A DNA stretch of 64,000 nucleotides, taken from Arenimonas malthae CC-JY-1. Lineage in GTDB: Bacteria > Pseudomonadota > Gammaproteobacteria > Xanthomonadales > Xanthomonadaceae. The stretch spans positions 118,445 through 182,444 of the forward strand of contig NZ_AVCH01000001.1 of the NCBI RefSeq assembly GCF_000747075.1, written 5' to 3'. Below are positions 17,669 to 28,411 of the stretch, in pieces; the first letter of the stretch is position 1, and every line of letters starts with the position of its first letter. Both the position numbers and the translations under genes were made by a program. The notes below the pieces were generated by a model, which worked only from the letters and a program-made list of their open reading frames with translations, had not been told where the DNA came from and did not search any database.

Positions 17669-18865
17669 ATGACCAAGCAAATCCAGGACGCCTACATCGT
17701 CGCCACCACCCGCACCCCGGTGGGCAAGGCCCCGCGCGGCGTCTTCCGCAACACCCGTCCCGACGAAATGCTGGCCCACGTGCTGCGCGCCGTGGTGGAC
17801 CAGTGCCCCGGCATCGACCCCACCCGCATCGACGACGCCATCATCGGCTGCGCCATGCCCGAGGGCGAGCAGGGCATGAACGTGGCCCGCATCGGCCTGC
17901 TGCTGGCCGGCCTGCCGAACGTGATCGCCGCCCAGACCATCAACCGCTTCTGCTCCTCGGGCCTGCAGGCCGTGGCGATGGCGGCCGACCGCATCCGCCT
18001 GGGCGAAGCCGACCTGGTGCTGGCCGGCGGCACCGAGTCCATGTCCATGGTGCCGATGATGGGCAACAAGGTGGCCATGAGCCCCAAGGTCTTCCGGGAC
18101 GACAACGTGGCCATCGCCTACGGCATGGGCATCACCGCCGAGAAGGTCGCCGAGGAGTGGAAGGTCAGCCGCGAGGACCAGGACGCCTTCGCCCTCGCCT
18201 CGCACCAGAAGGCCATGGCGGCGCAGGCCGCCGGCGAGTTCACGGCCGAGATCACGCCCTACCAGGTGGTCTCGCGCCAGCCGGTGCTCGGTTCGAACAC
18301 CGTGAAGCTGCGCGAGCTGCTGGTGAAGGACGACGAGGGTCCGCGCGCCGACACCAGCGCCGAAGGCCTGGCCAAGCTGCGCCCGGTGTTCCGCAACGGC
18401 GGTTCGGTGACGGCGGGCAACAGCTCGCAGATGTCCGACGGCGCCGGCGCGGTGATGCTGGCCTCGGCGCAGGCGATCAAGGACTACGGCCTGACCCCGC
18501 TGGCGCGTTTCGTCGGCTTCTCGGTCGCGGGCGTGCGCCCGGAAGTGATGGGCATCGGCCCGATCGCCGCCATCCCCAAGGTGCTGCGCCAGGCCGGCCT
18601 CACCGCCGACCAGCTGGACTGGATCGAGCTCAACGAAGCCTTCGCCGCGCAGGCCCTGGCGGTGATCCGCACCTGCGAACTGGATCCGTCGAAGGTGAAC
18701 CCGCTGGGCGGCGCCATCGCCCTGGGGCACCCGCTGGGCGCCACCGGCGCGATCCGCACGGCCACCATCGTGCACGGCCTGCGCCGCCGCCAGCAGAAAT
18801 ACGGCATGGTCACCATGTGCATCGGCACCGGCATGGGCGCCGCGGGCATCTTCGAAGCCCTCTGA
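17669..18865 (+). CDS. fadA: 3-ketoacyl-CoA thiolase (acetyl-CoA C-acyltransferase)
   Basis: Cleaves 3-ketoacyl-CoA with CoA, the last beta-oxidation step. Start at 17669 ([20 protein letters not shown]) has AAGGA upstream. The 398-aa protein shows nucleophile Cys95 in [37 protein letters not shown] with the catalytic His, and the second Cys in [11 protein letters not shown]. It ends the operon, followed 20 bp later by a strong terminator. Confidence 0.95.
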   Translation: MTKQIQDAYIVATTRTPVGKAPRGVFRNTRPDEMLAHVLRAVVDQCPGIDPTRIDDAIIGCAMPEGEQGMNVARIGLLLAGLPNVIAAQTINRFCSSGLQAVAMAADRIRLGEADLVLAGGTESMSMVPMMGNKVAMSPKVFRDDNVAIAYGMGITAEKVAEEWKVSREDQDAFALASHQKAMAAQAAGEFTAEITPYQVVSRQPVLGSNTVKLRELLVKDDEGPRADTSAEGLAKLRPVFRNGGSVTAGNSSQMSDGAGAVMLASAQAIKDYGLTPLARFVGFSVAGVRPEVMGIGPIAAIPKVLRQAGLTADQLDWIELNEAFAAQALAVIRTCELDPSKVNPLGGAIALGHPLGATGAIRTATIVHGLRRRQQKYGMVTMCIGTGMGAAGIFEAL

Positions 18866-18885
18866 CCGTCCGCGCTCCGCGAACG

Positions 18886-18914
18886 AAAACGGGCCCTTCG
18901 GGGCCCGTTTTTTT
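18886..18914 (+). terminator. Rho-independent terminator after fadA
   Basis: ACGGGCCC-TTCG-GGGCCCGT stem with a stable UUCG loop followed by seven T. A-rich sequence before the stem may let it also serve the convergent flavoprotein gene. Confidence 0.92.
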
Positions 18915-18922
18915 CGCGTGAC

Positions 18923-20215
18923 TCACGCACTGCGACGGCCTTCCCGCCAGTCCTTCCAGGCGTCGCGGGACTGGTACCACCAGTAGCTGAGCTGGGCGCC
19001 GACGAAGCCGGCGGGCTTGAGGGCCGAGACCAGGCCGTAGTCGGCGAACTCGCGCCAGCGCGGGTCGCCGTGGGCGATGGCCGAGGCCAGCACTTCGCCG
19101 GCGAAGGTGGTGGGCGCCACGCCGTGGCCGCCGAAGGCCTGGGCCAGCCACAGGCCCTCGTCCACCCGGCCGATCTGCGGCATCTGGTGCCGGGCGTAAC
19201 TCATCAGGCCGGACCAGGCGTGTTCGATGCGCACATCCGCCAGCTGCGGGAATACCCTGAGCAGGTCGCGGCGAAGCAGCCGCTGCACGGCGGCCGGCGA
19301 GCGGTCGAGCACCGAGATGCGGCCGCCCCAGAGCAGGCGGGTGTCGGGCAGCGGCCGGTAGTAGTCGAAGGCGAAGCGCGTGTCGTAGATGGCCGCGCGC
19401 GTGCGCAACACCTCGCCGAGGCGCGGCCCCAGCGGTTCGGTCACCATGACGTAGGTGGCGATGGGCATCACGCCCGCGTCCACCTCCCGGCGCAGCCCGG
19501 CCAGGTAGCCGCCGCAGCCCAGCACCACGTGCCGCGCATGCACCTCGCCCTCGGGCGTGCGCACGCGCCAGCCGTGGCCTTCGCGGTCCAACGCCAGCGC
19601 CGGGCTGGCTTCGTGCAGGGACACGCCCTGCCCCGCCGCCACCCGGGCCAGCCCGCGGGCATAAGCCAGCGGATCGAAATGCAGGGCGTTGGCTTCGAAC
19701 AAGCCTTCGGTATAACGCTCGCTGCGGATCAGCTCCGCCATGCGCGCACGGTCCAGCCATTCCCATTCCACGCCGAAATGCCGGGCCAGCAGCGCCTGCC
19801 GCGCCTTGAGCACCGACGGGTCGCGGAACCAGTTCGCCCAGATGACGCCGGCGTCGGTGGCATTGCAGGTGATGCCGTGGCGGGCGATGCGCTGGCGGAT
19901 CAGTTCGACGGCGTCCTGGGTGCCCTGGTACAGCGCCTGGGCGCGCTGTTCGCCCAGTTCGGCCAGCAGCGCGTCCTCGCCGCGGGAAAAACCGCCGAAC
20001 ACGAAGCCGCCATTGCGGCCGGAGGCGCCGTGGCCCAGCGTCTGCGACTCGAGCAGCACCACGTCGCGCATGCCGCGCTCGGCGAGGCCCAGCGCCGTGT
20101 TCAGTCCGGCGAAACCACCGCCGACGATGCACACTTCGGCCTCGCGGCGGCCGGACAGCGCCGGGCACGGGGCCGGCGCGGGCGCGGCGTGGCGGTAGAA
20201 GGTCGCGGCATCCAT
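18923..20215 (-). CDS. FAD-dependent oxidoreductase, DAO family (amine/amino-acid oxidase-like)
   Basis: A 430-aa DadA/PuuB-like flavoprotein. The FAD Rossmann motif [18 protein letters not shown] lies at 31-48, followed by [19 protein letters not shown] and a C-terminal FAD loop ([19 protein letters not shown]). Closest family resemblance is to gamma-glutamylputrescine oxidase-type enzymes, but the substrate cannot be read from sequence. It is 18 bp downstream of galU on the same strand and ends at the fadA terminator. Putrescine synthesis genes occur at 46-48 kb, a possible but unproven link. Confidence 0.82.
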   Translation of the reverse strand: MDAATFYRHAAPAPAPCPALSGRREAEVCIVGGGFAGLNTALGLAERGMRDVVLLESQTLGHGASGRNGGFVFGGFSRGEDALLAELGEQRAQALYQGTQDAVELIRQRIARHGITCNATDAGVIWANWFRDPSVLKARQALLARHFGVEWEWLDRARMAELIRSERYTEGLFEANALHFDPLAYARGLARVAAGQGVSLHEASPALALDREGHGWRVRTPEGEVHARHVVLGCGGYLAGLRREVDAGVMPIATYVMVTEPLGPRLGEVLRTRAAIYDTRFAFDYYRPLPDTRLLWGGRISVLDRSPAAVQRLLRRDLLRVFPQLADVRIEHAWSGLMSYARHQMPQIGRVDEGLWLAQAFGGHGVAPTTFAGEVLASAIAHGDPRWREFADYGLVSALKPAGFVGAQLSYWWYQSRDAWKDWREGRRSA

Positions 20216-20233
20216 GCGGCGGGGTCCCGTGGT

Positions 20234-21112
<879 letters not shown>

Positions 21113-21122
21113 GGGGCCCTCT

Positions 21123-23006
21123 TCAAACGGGATTGAGGTCTTCGGGGTACGGGTCGTCGCCCTGCGGCGCGCCCGGCCGGTACTCGGGCACCGCCTCGCG
21201 CAGCAGGGCCGCCAGCGCCGCTTCCGCGCCCGGGTCGTGCAACAGCGCATCCATCCGGTCGAGCAGGCCCCGCAGGGCGGCGGCATCGGCCTCGCGCGGC
21301 TGCGCCTGCAGGATGCGCGGATGGCGCGTGCGCTGGTAGCGCTCGTCGGGGTGGAACAGGATCTCGTGCAGCTTCTCGCCCGGCCTCAGGCCAGTGTAGC
21401 TGACCGCGATGTCGATCCCGGGACGCTTGCCGCTGAGCCGGATCATCTGCTCGGCCAGTTCGCGGATGGCCACCGGGCGGCCCATGTCCAGCGCGTACAC
21501 CGCGCCGCTTTCGTGGCCCAGGCTCACCGAATGCAGGATCAGCTGGCAGGCCTCGGGGATGGTCATGAAATACCGCGTCACTTCCGGGTGGGTCACCGTC
21601 ACCGGCCCCCCGGCGGCGATTTGCCGGCGGAACAGCGGCACCACGCTGCCGGCCGAATCGAGCACGTTGCCGAAGCGCACGATCGACAGCCGCACCGCGC
21701 TGCCGCACAGCTCCGCCTGGCAGGCGAGCTCGGCGAAACGCTTGCTCGCGCCCAGCACGTTGACCGGGTAGATCGCCTTGTCGGTGGAGATCAGCACGAA
21801 GTGGCCGACGCCGGCCTCGCGGCAGGCCCGCGCCACCACGGTGGTGCCGCCGACGTTGTTGCGCAGCGCCTCGCGGACCTGCCCTTCCAGCATCGGCACC
21901 TGCTTGCAGGCGGCGGCGTGGAAGACGTAATCGATGCCGCCGGCCAGGGCGATGCGGCAGGCGGTGGCGTCGCCGCAATCGGCCAGCAACGGCCGGACCT
22001 CGACCTGCGGGAATTCGCGCTGGAGTTCGGTCGTGATCTCGTCGAGCGGCAGTTCGGCGCGTTCGAACAGCAGCACCGAGGCGGCGCCCGCAGCGGCGCA
22101 CTGGCGCGCCAGCTCCGAGCCGATGGAACCGCCGGCGCCGGTCACCATCACGCGGCGCCCGGCCACGGTGCCGGCGCCCGACTGCGCGTCGAACTGCACC
22201 GGCTGGCGGCCCAGCAGGTCCTCGATGCGCACTTCGCTGAGTTCAAGCCGCTGCGGCTTGCCGGCGAGCATGTCGGACAGGCGCGGCACGGTGCGGAACG
22301 GCAGGCCGGTTTCGTCGCACAGGGCCACCACGCGCTGCATCTCGGCGGCGCTGGCCGAGGGCATGGCGATGACGATCAGGTTGGGCGCGGTTTCCTGCGC
22401 CAGGTACGGCAGCTCGTCGAGCGTGCCCAGTACCGGCACGCTCTGCACCTTGGCACCCTTGAGCGCGACGTTGTCGTCGAGCAGGCCCACGGGCTGGTAG
22501 CGGCCGTCGCTGCGCAGGTCGCGCAGCAGGGTTTCGGCGGTGCGGCCGGCGCCCAGCACCAGCACGCGCTTGGCGTCGGCGCGGTGCGAGGCCTGGCGGT
22601 AGTCCTTCCACAGCCGGTACAGCAGGCGCGGCAGGCCCAGCATGAACACCAGCGCGATCGGGTATGGGAACAGCACGCGCCGCGGCACGTCCGGCAGCAC
22701 GCCCAGCAGGAACAGCAGCGCCACGATGAGCAGTACGCCGGCCAGGGCGCCGCGCACCAGGTTGGCCAGGTCGGGCAGGCTCGCGAACCGCCACAGGCCC
22801 TGGTACAGGCCCACCGCGCGCAGCACCAGGCCCTGCGTGCCGACCGCCACCAGCAGCTCGATGCCCAGCGACGGCGCCGGCGGCGCGCCGGCCACGCCGG
22901 CCAGCCAACGCAAGCCCAGCCAGACCAGCGCCACCATCACCAGGTCGTGCAGCACGATCAGCAGGCGCGGCACCCGGCTCGACAGGGCTCCCAGGTTCAA
23001 CTTCAT
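21123..23006 (-). CDS. Membrane nucleoside-diphosphate-sugar 4,6-dehydratase, CapD/WbpM family
   Basis: These enzymes convert UDP-GlcNAc to 4-keto-6-deoxy sugars for O-antigen or capsule. Start at 23006 (MKLNLGALSSRVPRLLIVLH), overlapping the previous gene in ATGA. Of 627 aa, the first about 130 contain four membrane helices. A CoA-binding-like Rossmann domain follows (VLVLGAGRTAETLLRDLR, 148-165), and the catalytic SDR domain starts at VMVTGAGGSIGSELA (286-300). Catalytic-region sequence STDKAIYPVNVLGASKR is present, with Leu at the position usually Met or Tyr. Partner genes are the WecA-type transferase upstream and galU downstream. Confidence 0.9.
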   Translation of the reverse strand: MKLNLGALSSRVPRLLIVLHDLVMVALVWLGLRWLAGVAGAPPAPSLGIELLVAVGTQGLVLRAVGLYQGLWRFASLPDLANLVRGALAGVLLIVALLFLLGVLPDVPRRVLFPYPIALVFMLGLPRLLYRLWKDYRQASHRADAKRVLVLGAGRTAETLLRDLRSDGRYQPVGLLDDNVALKGAKVQSVPVLGTLDELPYLAQETAPNLIVIAMPSASAAEMQRVVALCDETGLPFRTVPRLSDMLAGKPQRLELSEVRIEDLLGRQPVQFDAQSGAGTVAGRRVMVTGAGGSIGSELARQCAAAGAASVLLFERAELPLDEITTELQREFPQVEVRPLLADCGDATACRIALAGGIDYVFHAAACKQVPMLEGQVREALRNNVGGTTVVARACREAGVGHFVLISTDKAIYPVNVLGASKRFAELACQAELCGSAVRLSIVRFGNVLDSAGSVVPLFRRQIAAGGPVTVTHPEVTRYFMTIPEACQLILHSVSLGHESGAVYALDMGRPVAIRELAEQMIRLSGKRPGIDIAVSYTGLRPGEKLHEILFHPDERYQRTRHPRILQAQPREADAAALRGLLDRMDALLHDPGAEAALAALLREAVPEYRPGAPQGDDPYPEDLNPV

Positions 23007-23998
23007 CCAACGGACTCCAGGGTTTCGCCCGGGCGCGGCCAGCGGCGGCCCAGGGCGGCGTGCAGCAAGGTTCCCGCGACGTAGGCCAGCGCGCAGGCGG
23101 CCAGCGGCCACGGCGGCGCGAGGCCCGCGACCGCGAGCGCCAGCGCGCAGGCGGCCACCGTCCAGGCGGCGTAAAGCGCGCAGACGCCGGCATGGCTCCA
23201 GCCATGGGCGACGGCGCGCTGGTAGAGGTGTTCGCGGTGCGCCTGCCAGAGCACCTGCCGGCGGCCTGCCCGTGCCACCAGCGTGAGGCCGGCGTCGATC
23301 AGCATCACCGACGGCGGCAACAGCAGCAGCCAGGCCTGCCCGGCTTCAAGCTGCGACGCGGCCACCAGGCCCAGCGCCGCCACGCCGTAACCCAGCGCAT
23401 GGCTGCCCACGTCGCCCAGGAACAGCCGCGCGCGCGGGAAATTCAGCGGCAGGAAACCCAGGCACGCCGCGGCCAGGGCCACGGCAAGCCAGCCCAGGCC
23501 CGGCGCGGACGGCGCCAGCAAGGCCAGCCCCAGTGCCGCCAGCAGCGCCTGCGTGGTGGCCATGCCGTTGCTGCCGTCCAGGAAGTTCCAGACGTTCACC
23601 AGGCCGACCACGAACAGCAGGGCGACGGCGGTGCCGAGCGGATGCCCGAGCCATTCCGGCAGCAGCGGGAACGCCCAGGCCAGGCTCAGGCCACCGGCCG
23701 CCTGCAGCAGCAGCTTCAATGCCGGCGGCAGTGGCCTCAGGTCGTCGGCCAGGCCGGCGCCCGCGCACAGCACCAGGCCCAGCGCGAACGCCTCCCTGCC
23801 CTCGCCCAGCCAGGCCGACGCCAGCAGCAGCACCACCGCGATGCCGATGCCGCCGCCGCGCGGCGTGGGCACCTGGTGCAGGCGGCGCTCGCCCGGGTGG
23901 TCGACATGGCCGCGGTGCAGCGCCCAGCCGCGCCAGCCCCAGGCCAGCAGGAAGGAGGCCGCCAGCGAGGCGATCGCCAGCATCCACAGGGGCGGCAT
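23003..23998 (-). CDS. WecA/WbpL-type undecaprenyl-phosphate glycosyl-1-phosphate transferase
   Basis: This family (glycosyltransferase 4, MraY-like) loads the first sugar phosphate onto undecaprenyl phosphate. The 331-aa protein, started at 23998 (MPPLWMLAIASL), has about ten hydrophobic helices. Signatures seen are HQVPTPRGGGIGIAVVLLL, the metal-binding AGLADDLRPLPP (DD pair), NVWNFLDGSNGMA, and FLGDVGSHALGYG. It stops in ATGA with the CapD/WbpM-like start and is 5 bp after lapB. It probably starts an O-antigen or exopolysaccharide unit. Confidence 0.9.
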   Translation of the reverse strand: MPPLWMLAIASLAASFLLAWGWRGWALHRGHVDHPGERRLHQVPTPRGGGIGIAVVLLLASAWLGEGREAFALGLVLCAGAGLADDLRPLPPALKLLLQAAGGLSLAWAFPLLPEWLGHPLGTAVALLFVVGLVNVWNFLDGSNGMATTQALLAALGLALLAPSAPGLGWLAVALAAACLGFLPLNFPRARLFLGDVGSHALGYGVAALGLVAASQLEAGQAWLLLLPPSVMLIDAGLTLVARAGRRQVLWQAHREHLYQRAVAHGWSHAGVCALYAAWTVAACALALAVAGLAPPWPLAACALAYVAGTLLHAALGRRWPRPGETLESVG

Positions 23999-24003
23999 GG
24001 GGT

Positions 24004-25176
24004 TCACTCGCTGACCGCGCCGTGCACCGGCTTGATGCTGCCCCAGGACTTGCAGCCCGGGCACTGCCAGTGGTGCGCCCGCGCGCCGAAGCCGCAGCGC
24101 TGGCAGCGGTAGCCCGGCGTGCGCACGACCAGCTGTTCGGTGATCTGCTTGAGCGTCTTGAGCGCGACGGCCGGGTCGGTGTCGGCGTCACGCAGGCTCA
24201 GTTCGATGAAGGCCGCCTCGCCGCGCACCGAGGGCCGCTCCTTGAGTTGCCGCGACAGGAAGGCCAGCGCGGCGGTCTTGCCCTCCTCGCGCTCGATCAT
24301 GCGCGAGATCGCCAGCACCGGCGACACGCCCGGGTAGTGTTCGATCATCTCCATCAGGAAACCGCGGGCGCGCGCGCCTTCGCCGCGGCGCTCGTAGCAG
24401 CCGAGCAGCGGTTCCAGGATTTCCGGCAGGAATTCGATGTCATGGCGGGCCACGCGTTCGAAGGCGCGGATGGCGGCGGCGTCGTTGCCCGCGGCCAGTT
24501 CAAGGCGGCCTTCGACCAGGCCCGCGCGCACCGAGTGGCTGTCGGCGGCGTAGGCATCGGCCACGTGCTGGCGCGCCTGGTCGATGTCGCCGGCCAGCCG
24601 CGCCTTCTCGGCCAGTTCGCAGTGGAACTGGGCGACGAGCTTGCCCATCGGTTCGCCGCCGGCGCTTTCCAGCTGGCGCGCGTGTTCGATCGCCTTACCC
24701 CAGTCGCGCTCGGCCTGGTAGATCGAGATCAGGTGGCGCAGCGCCTGCGGCGCCAGCACGCCCATGCGCACCAGGTCGGTGAACAGGGTCTCGGCGCGGT
24801 CGAGCAGGCCGGCGCGCATGTAGTCCTCGCCCAGGGCCAGCACGGCGCGGGTCTTCTGCTCGTCGCTCAGCCCGGGCCGGGCCACCAGGCTCTGGTGCAG
24901 GCGGATCGCGCGATCCACTTCGCCGCGGCGACGGAACAGGTGGCCGAGCGCGAACTGGGTTTCCACCGTGTCCTTGTCCACGGCGGCGATCTGCAGGAAG
25001 ACTTCGATGGCCTTGTCCTGCTGTTCGTTGAGCAGGTAGTTCAGGCCCCGGAAATAAGTGTTCGACAGGCGCGAGACGCGGGCGCCGCCGCGACGCTCGC
25101 CGCCACGGCGGCCCGCCAGCCAGCCGCCACCCGCCGCGACCGGCAGCAGGAGCAACAGCCAGGCCAGTTCAGTCAT
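24004..25176 (-). CDS. lapB: LPS assembly regulator LapB (YciM)
   Basis: LapB promotes FtsH-mediated turnover of LpxC and so tunes LPS synthesis. Start at 25176 (MTELAWLLLLLPVAAGGGWL), which gives an N-terminal membrane anchor; it overlaps the lapA end by 8 bp. The 390-aa protein has TPR repeats across about 50-340 and a C-terminal rubredoxin-type zinc site (CQRCGFGARAHHWQCPGC). Domain order is diagnostic. Confidence 0.95.
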   Translation of the reverse strand: MTELAWLLLLLPVAAGGGWLAGRRGGERRGGARVSRLSNTYFRGLNYLLNEQQDKAIEVFLQIAAVDKDTVETQFALGHLFRRRGEVDRAIRLHQSLVARPGLSDEQKTRAVLALGEDYMRAGLLDRAETLFTDLVRMGVLAPQALRHLISIYQAERDWGKAIEHARQLESAGGEPMGKLVAQFHCELAEKARLAGDIDQARQHVADAYAADSHSVRAGLVEGRLELAAGNDAAAIRAFERVARHDIEFLPEILEPLLGCYERRGEGARARGFLMEMIEHYPGVSPVLAISRMIEREEGKTAALAFLSRQLKERPSVRGEAAFIELSLRDADTDPAVALKTLKQITEQLVVRTPGYRCQRCGFGARAHHWQCPGCKSWGSIKPVHGAVSE

Positions 25177-25441
25177 GGGATTCCGTGCCGGAGGCCGGCG
25201 TGGCGGCCAGGGGCTGGCCACGCCGCAGGCGGTGGCGCAGCGGCCAGATGACGGTGGCGGTGAGCACGAAGCCGGCCAGCAGGGCGCCGGCCAGCAGGGC
25301 CAGCAGCAGGCTGGTGCCCAGGGAAAGGGTGTCGATGCTCAGGAAACCCAGGTCGATGCGGACGGGGTCGCGGTTGAGCGCGCCGAACAGCACGCCGAAG
25401 GCAACGAAGAGCAGCGCGAGAATGGCCTTGATCAGTCGCAT
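25169..25441 (-). CDS. lapA: LapA-family inner-membrane protein
   Basis: A 90-aa protein with two hydrophobic helices (IKAILALLFVAFGVLFGALN and LGTSLLLALLAGALLAGFVL) and a basic cytosolic tail, matching LapA/DUF1049. It pairs with LapB in LPS assembly. It sits between ihfB and lapB as in most gammaproteobacteria. Confidence 0.92.
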   Translation of the reverse strand: MRLIKAILALLFVAFGVLFGALNRDPVRIDLGFLSIDTLSLGTSLLLALLAGALLAGFVLTATVIWPLRHRLRRGQPLAATPASGTESHD

Positions 25442-25497
25442 CCGCGGGAAGTCCGGTTCCGGGCACCGGCAAGCTTAGCCCATTGCGGGCCCCAAGC

Positions 25498-25797
25498 TCA
25501 GCCTTCGGAGGCCACCGGAGCGCCGTTGACCCGGTCGCGCAGTTCCTTGCCGGGCTTGAAATGCGGGACGTACTTTCCGGGCAGGGCCACGGAGTCGCCG
25601 GTCTTGGGATTGCGGCCCAGGCGCGGCGGACGGAAATGCAGGGAGAAGCTGCCGAAGCCGCGGATCTCGATGCGCTCCCCCTGCGTCAGGGCACCGCTCA
25701 TCATCTCGAGCAGGGTCTTGACGGCCAGGTCCACGTCGTCGGCCTTGAGATGGGCCTGGCGACGCGACAGCACCTCGATCAGTTCGGACTTGGTCAT
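25498..25797 (-). CDS. ihfB: Integration host factor subunit beta
   Basis: Nucleoid DNA-bending protein that works as a heterodimer with IhfA. The 99-aa sequence has the HU/IHF fold: [34 protein letters not shown] and the [21 protein letters not shown] arm. It is 78 bp downstream of rpsA, from which it is separated by a strong hairpin. Confidence 0.96.
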   Translation of the reverse strand: MTKSELIEVLSRRQAHLKADDVDLAVKTLLEMMSGALTQGERIEIRGFGSFSLHFRPPRLGRNPKTGDSVALPGKYVPHFKPGKELRDRVNGAPVASEG

Positions 25798-25832
25798 CTC
25801 CGGGCGGTCCCTCGGTCGGTTCTGGGGTGGCG

Positions 25833-25860
25833 GCGTGGCCCGGGTTTCCCCGGGCCACGC
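25833..25860 (-). terminator. Strong rpsA-ihfB intergenic hairpin without T-tract
   Basis: A perfect 12-bp stem (arms 25833-25844 and 25849-25860, core GTGGCCCGGG/CCCGGGCCAC) with a 4-nt loop. No run of T follows in the direction of transcription, so it is more likely an attenuator or an mRNA-stabilising or processing element than a full terminator. Confidence 0.5.
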
Positions 25861-25875
25861 GCCGGTACAGCGGGC

Positions 25876-27558
25876 TTACTCGCCCTTGTTCAGCTGCTCG
25901 CGCAGCAGGGCGCCCAGCTTGGTGGTGCCGGAGGACGCGTCGAAGGACTTGTTGACCTCCGCCATCGTCTCCTGCAGCTCGGCCTCGTCCTTGGCGCGGA
26001 TCGAGAGCTGCATGGTGCGGCCCTTGCGGTCCATGCCCATGTACTTGGCTTCGACCTTGTCGCCGACCTTCAGGTACTGGGTGGCGTCCTCGACGCGCTC
26101 CTTGGCGATGTCGTTGGCACGGATGTAGCCCTCGACGCCGCCCTCGAGCTCGATGGTCGCACCGCGGGCGTCGACTTCCTTGACCACGCCGTTGACGATC
26201 GAACCCTTCTGGGTGCCGGCCATGTACTGGCCCACCGGATCCTGCTCGAGCTGCTTGACGCCCAGCGAGATGCGCTCGCGCTCGGGGTCGACGGCCAGCA
26301 CGACGGCTTCCAGGTTGTCGCCCTTCTTGAAGTTGCGGACGACGTCTTCGCCGGTGGTGTTCCAGGAGATGTCGGACAGGTGCACCAGGCCGTCGATGCC
26401 GCCGTCCAGGCCGATGAAGATGCCGAAGTCGGTGATCGACTTGATCTGGCCGGAAACCTTGTCACCCTTCTTGTGCAGGGCCGAGAAGGCCTCCCACGGG
26501 TTCGGGGTGCACTGCTTGATGCCCAGCGAGATGCGGCGGCGCTCGCCGTCGACGTCCAGGACCATCACCTCGAGCTCGTCGCCCAGCTGGACGACCTTCG
26601 ACGGGTTGACGTTCTTGTTGGTCCAGTCCATCTCGGACACGTGCACCAGGCCTTCCACGCCCGGCTCGATCTCGACGAACGCGCCGTAATCGGTGACGTT
26701 GGAGACCTTGCCGAACAGGCGGGCGCCGGTCGGGTAGCGACGGGCGATGTTGTCCCACGGATCGTCGCCCAGCTGCTTCAGGCCCAGCGAGACGCGGTTG
26801 CGCTCGCGGTCGAACTTCAGCACGCGCACGTCGAGCTCGTCGCCGACGTTGACGACTTCGGACGGGTGGCGCACGCGCTTCCAGGCCATGTCGGTGATGT
26901 GCAGCAGGCCGTCGATGCCGCCCAGGTCCACGAACGCGCCGTAATCGGTGAGGTTCTTGACGACACCCTTGATGACGGCACCTTCCTGCAGGCGCTCCAT
27001 CAGCTGCTCGCGCTCGACGCTCGACTCGGACTCGACCACCGCGCGGCGGGAGACGACGACGTTGTTGCGCTTGCGGTCGAGCTTGATGATCTTGAACTCG
27101 AGTTCCTTGCCCTCGAGGTAGCCCGGGTCGCGGACCGGGCGCACGTCGACCAGCGAACCCGGCAGGAACGCGCGGACGTCGCGGATGTCGACGGTGAAGC
27201 CGCCCTTGACCTTGCCGGAGATGCGGCCGGTGACGATCTCGCCGGCTTCCATGGAAGCCTCGAGTTCGTCCCACACCATGGCGCGCTTGGCCTTCTCGCG
27301 CGACAGCACGGTCTCGCCGAAGCCGTTCTCGAGGTACTCGAGGGCGACCTTGACGGTGTCGCCGACGGCGACTTCGAGCTCGCCGGCTTCGTTACGGAAC
27401 TGCTCGATGGGGATGATGCCCTCGGACTTCAGGCCGGCATTGATGACGACCACGTCCGAACGCACCTCGACCACGGTGCCGGAGACGATGGCGCCCGGCT
27501 TGAGCTTGGAGAGGGCGTTCTGGCTCTGCTCGAACAGTTCAGCGAAAGATTCAGTCAT
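25876..27558 (-). CDS. rpsA: 30S ribosomal protein S1
   Basis: S1 recruits mRNA to the 30S subunit. Start at 27558 ([20 protein letters not shown]). The 560-aa protein has six S1 RNA-binding domains, recognised by repeated [24 protein letters not shown] segments (e.g. [40 protein letters not shown]). Only a weak GAG precedes the start, in line with the non-canonical initiation region and autoregulation known for rpsA in E. coli. It lies 150 bp after cmk; that gap has no gene and likely carries the leader. Confidence 0.98.
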   Translation of the reverse strand: MTESFAELFEQSQNALSKLKPGAIVSGTVVEVRSDVVVINAGLKSEGIIPIEQFRNEAGELEVAVGDTVKVALEYLENGFGETVLSREKAKRAMVWDELEASMEAGEIVTGRISGKVKGGFTVDIRDVRAFLPGSLVDVRPVRDPGYLEGKELEFKIIKLDRKRNNVVVSRRAVVESESSVEREQLMERLQEGAVIKGVVKNLTDYGAFVDLGGIDGLLHITDMAWKRVRHPSEVVNVGDELDVRVLKFDRERNRVSLGLKQLGDDPWDNIARRYPTGARLFGKVSNVTDYGAFVEIEPGVEGLVHVSEMDWTNKNVNPSKVVQLGDELEVMVLDVDGERRRISLGIKQCTPNPWEAFSALHKKGDKVSGQIKSITDFGIFIGLDGGIDGLVHLSDISWNTTGEDVVRNFKKGDNLEAVVLAVDPERERISLGVKQLEQDPVGQYMAGTQKGSIVNGVVKEVDARGATIELEGGVEGYIRANDIAKERVEDATQYLKVGDKVEAKYMGMDRKGRTMQLSIRAKDEAELQETMAEVNKSFDASSGTTKLGALLREQLNKGE

Positions 27559-27708
27559 TGTTGGATACTCGGTTGGACACACGGGCCGGCGGCTCCGCCG
27601 CGACCCACCTGTTGGCGCTGGATGCGCGTGGGAATACCCCGCGCCATCGGGCGCGGGACCGTTTCTGCCTGGGAAGTCGCCCCCGTGGGGACGGGATGCG
27701 CCGGGGGA

Positions 27709-28401
27709 TCAGTCCTGGCGGGGCTGGCGGAGTTTTTCCGGCAGCACAGCCAACACGCGCTCGATCACCTCGGTGATGGGCGTGCCGGTGGAGTCCACGA
27801 CCACCGCGTCGTCCGCGGGTCTCAGGGGCGCCACCGCACGCCCGGCATCGCGCTCGTCGCGAGCGGCGATTTCGTGCAGCAGACTGTCAAGATTAACCGA
27901 AACCCCTTTTTCCTTCAACTGCTTATGCCGCCTTTTGGCCCTTTCCTCGGCGCTTGCCGTCAGGAAGACCTTGTAGGGGGCGTCGGGGAAGATGACGGTG
28001 CCCATGTCCCGGCCGTCGGCCACCAGGCCGGGGGCGCGCCGGAACCGGTGCTGCAGGTCCACCAGGGCGGCCCTCACCGGGGGGTGGGCGGCGATGGCCG
28101 AGGCCGCCGCGCCGGCCGTTTCCATGCGCAGCTGGCGGGTGGCGTCCTTGCCGTTGACGATCACGTGGGGCTCGCCGGCGCCCTGGGTCTCGAACCGGAT
28201 CTCGGTGCGGGCGGCGCACTGGGCCACCGCCTCGGCGTCGCTCAGGTCCACCCCCTCCCAAGCTGCGGCCAGGCCGACCGCCCGGTACAGGGCGCCGGAA
28301 TCGAGGTAATGCCAGCCGAGGCGTTCGGCCACGGCGCGACTGATGGTGCCCTTGCCGGAACCGGAGGGGCCATCGATGGTGAGCACGGGGATGCGGGGCA
28401 T
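27709..28401 (-). CDS. cmk: Cytidylate kinase
   Basis: Phosphorylates CMP and dCMP. The 230-aa protein has the P-loop [20 protein letters not shown] (9-28), [30 protein letters not shown] and a C-terminal LID-type region with [20 protein letters not shown]. It is 10 bp after aroA and ahead of rpsA, as in the classic aroA-cmk-rpsA arrangement. Confidence 0.96.
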   Translation of the reverse strand: MPRIPVLTIDGPSGSGKGTISRAVAERLGWHYLDSGALYRAVGLAAAWEGVDLSDAEAVAQCAARTEIRFETQGAGEPHVIVNGKDATRQLRMETAGAAASAIAAHPPVRAALVDLQHRFRRAPGLVADGRDMGTVIFPDAPYKVFLTASAEERAKRRHKQLKEKGVSVNLDSLLHEIAARDERDAGRAVAPLRPADDAVVVDSTGTPITEVIERVLAVLPEKLRQPRQD

Positions 28402-28411
28402 GGCCGGGATT

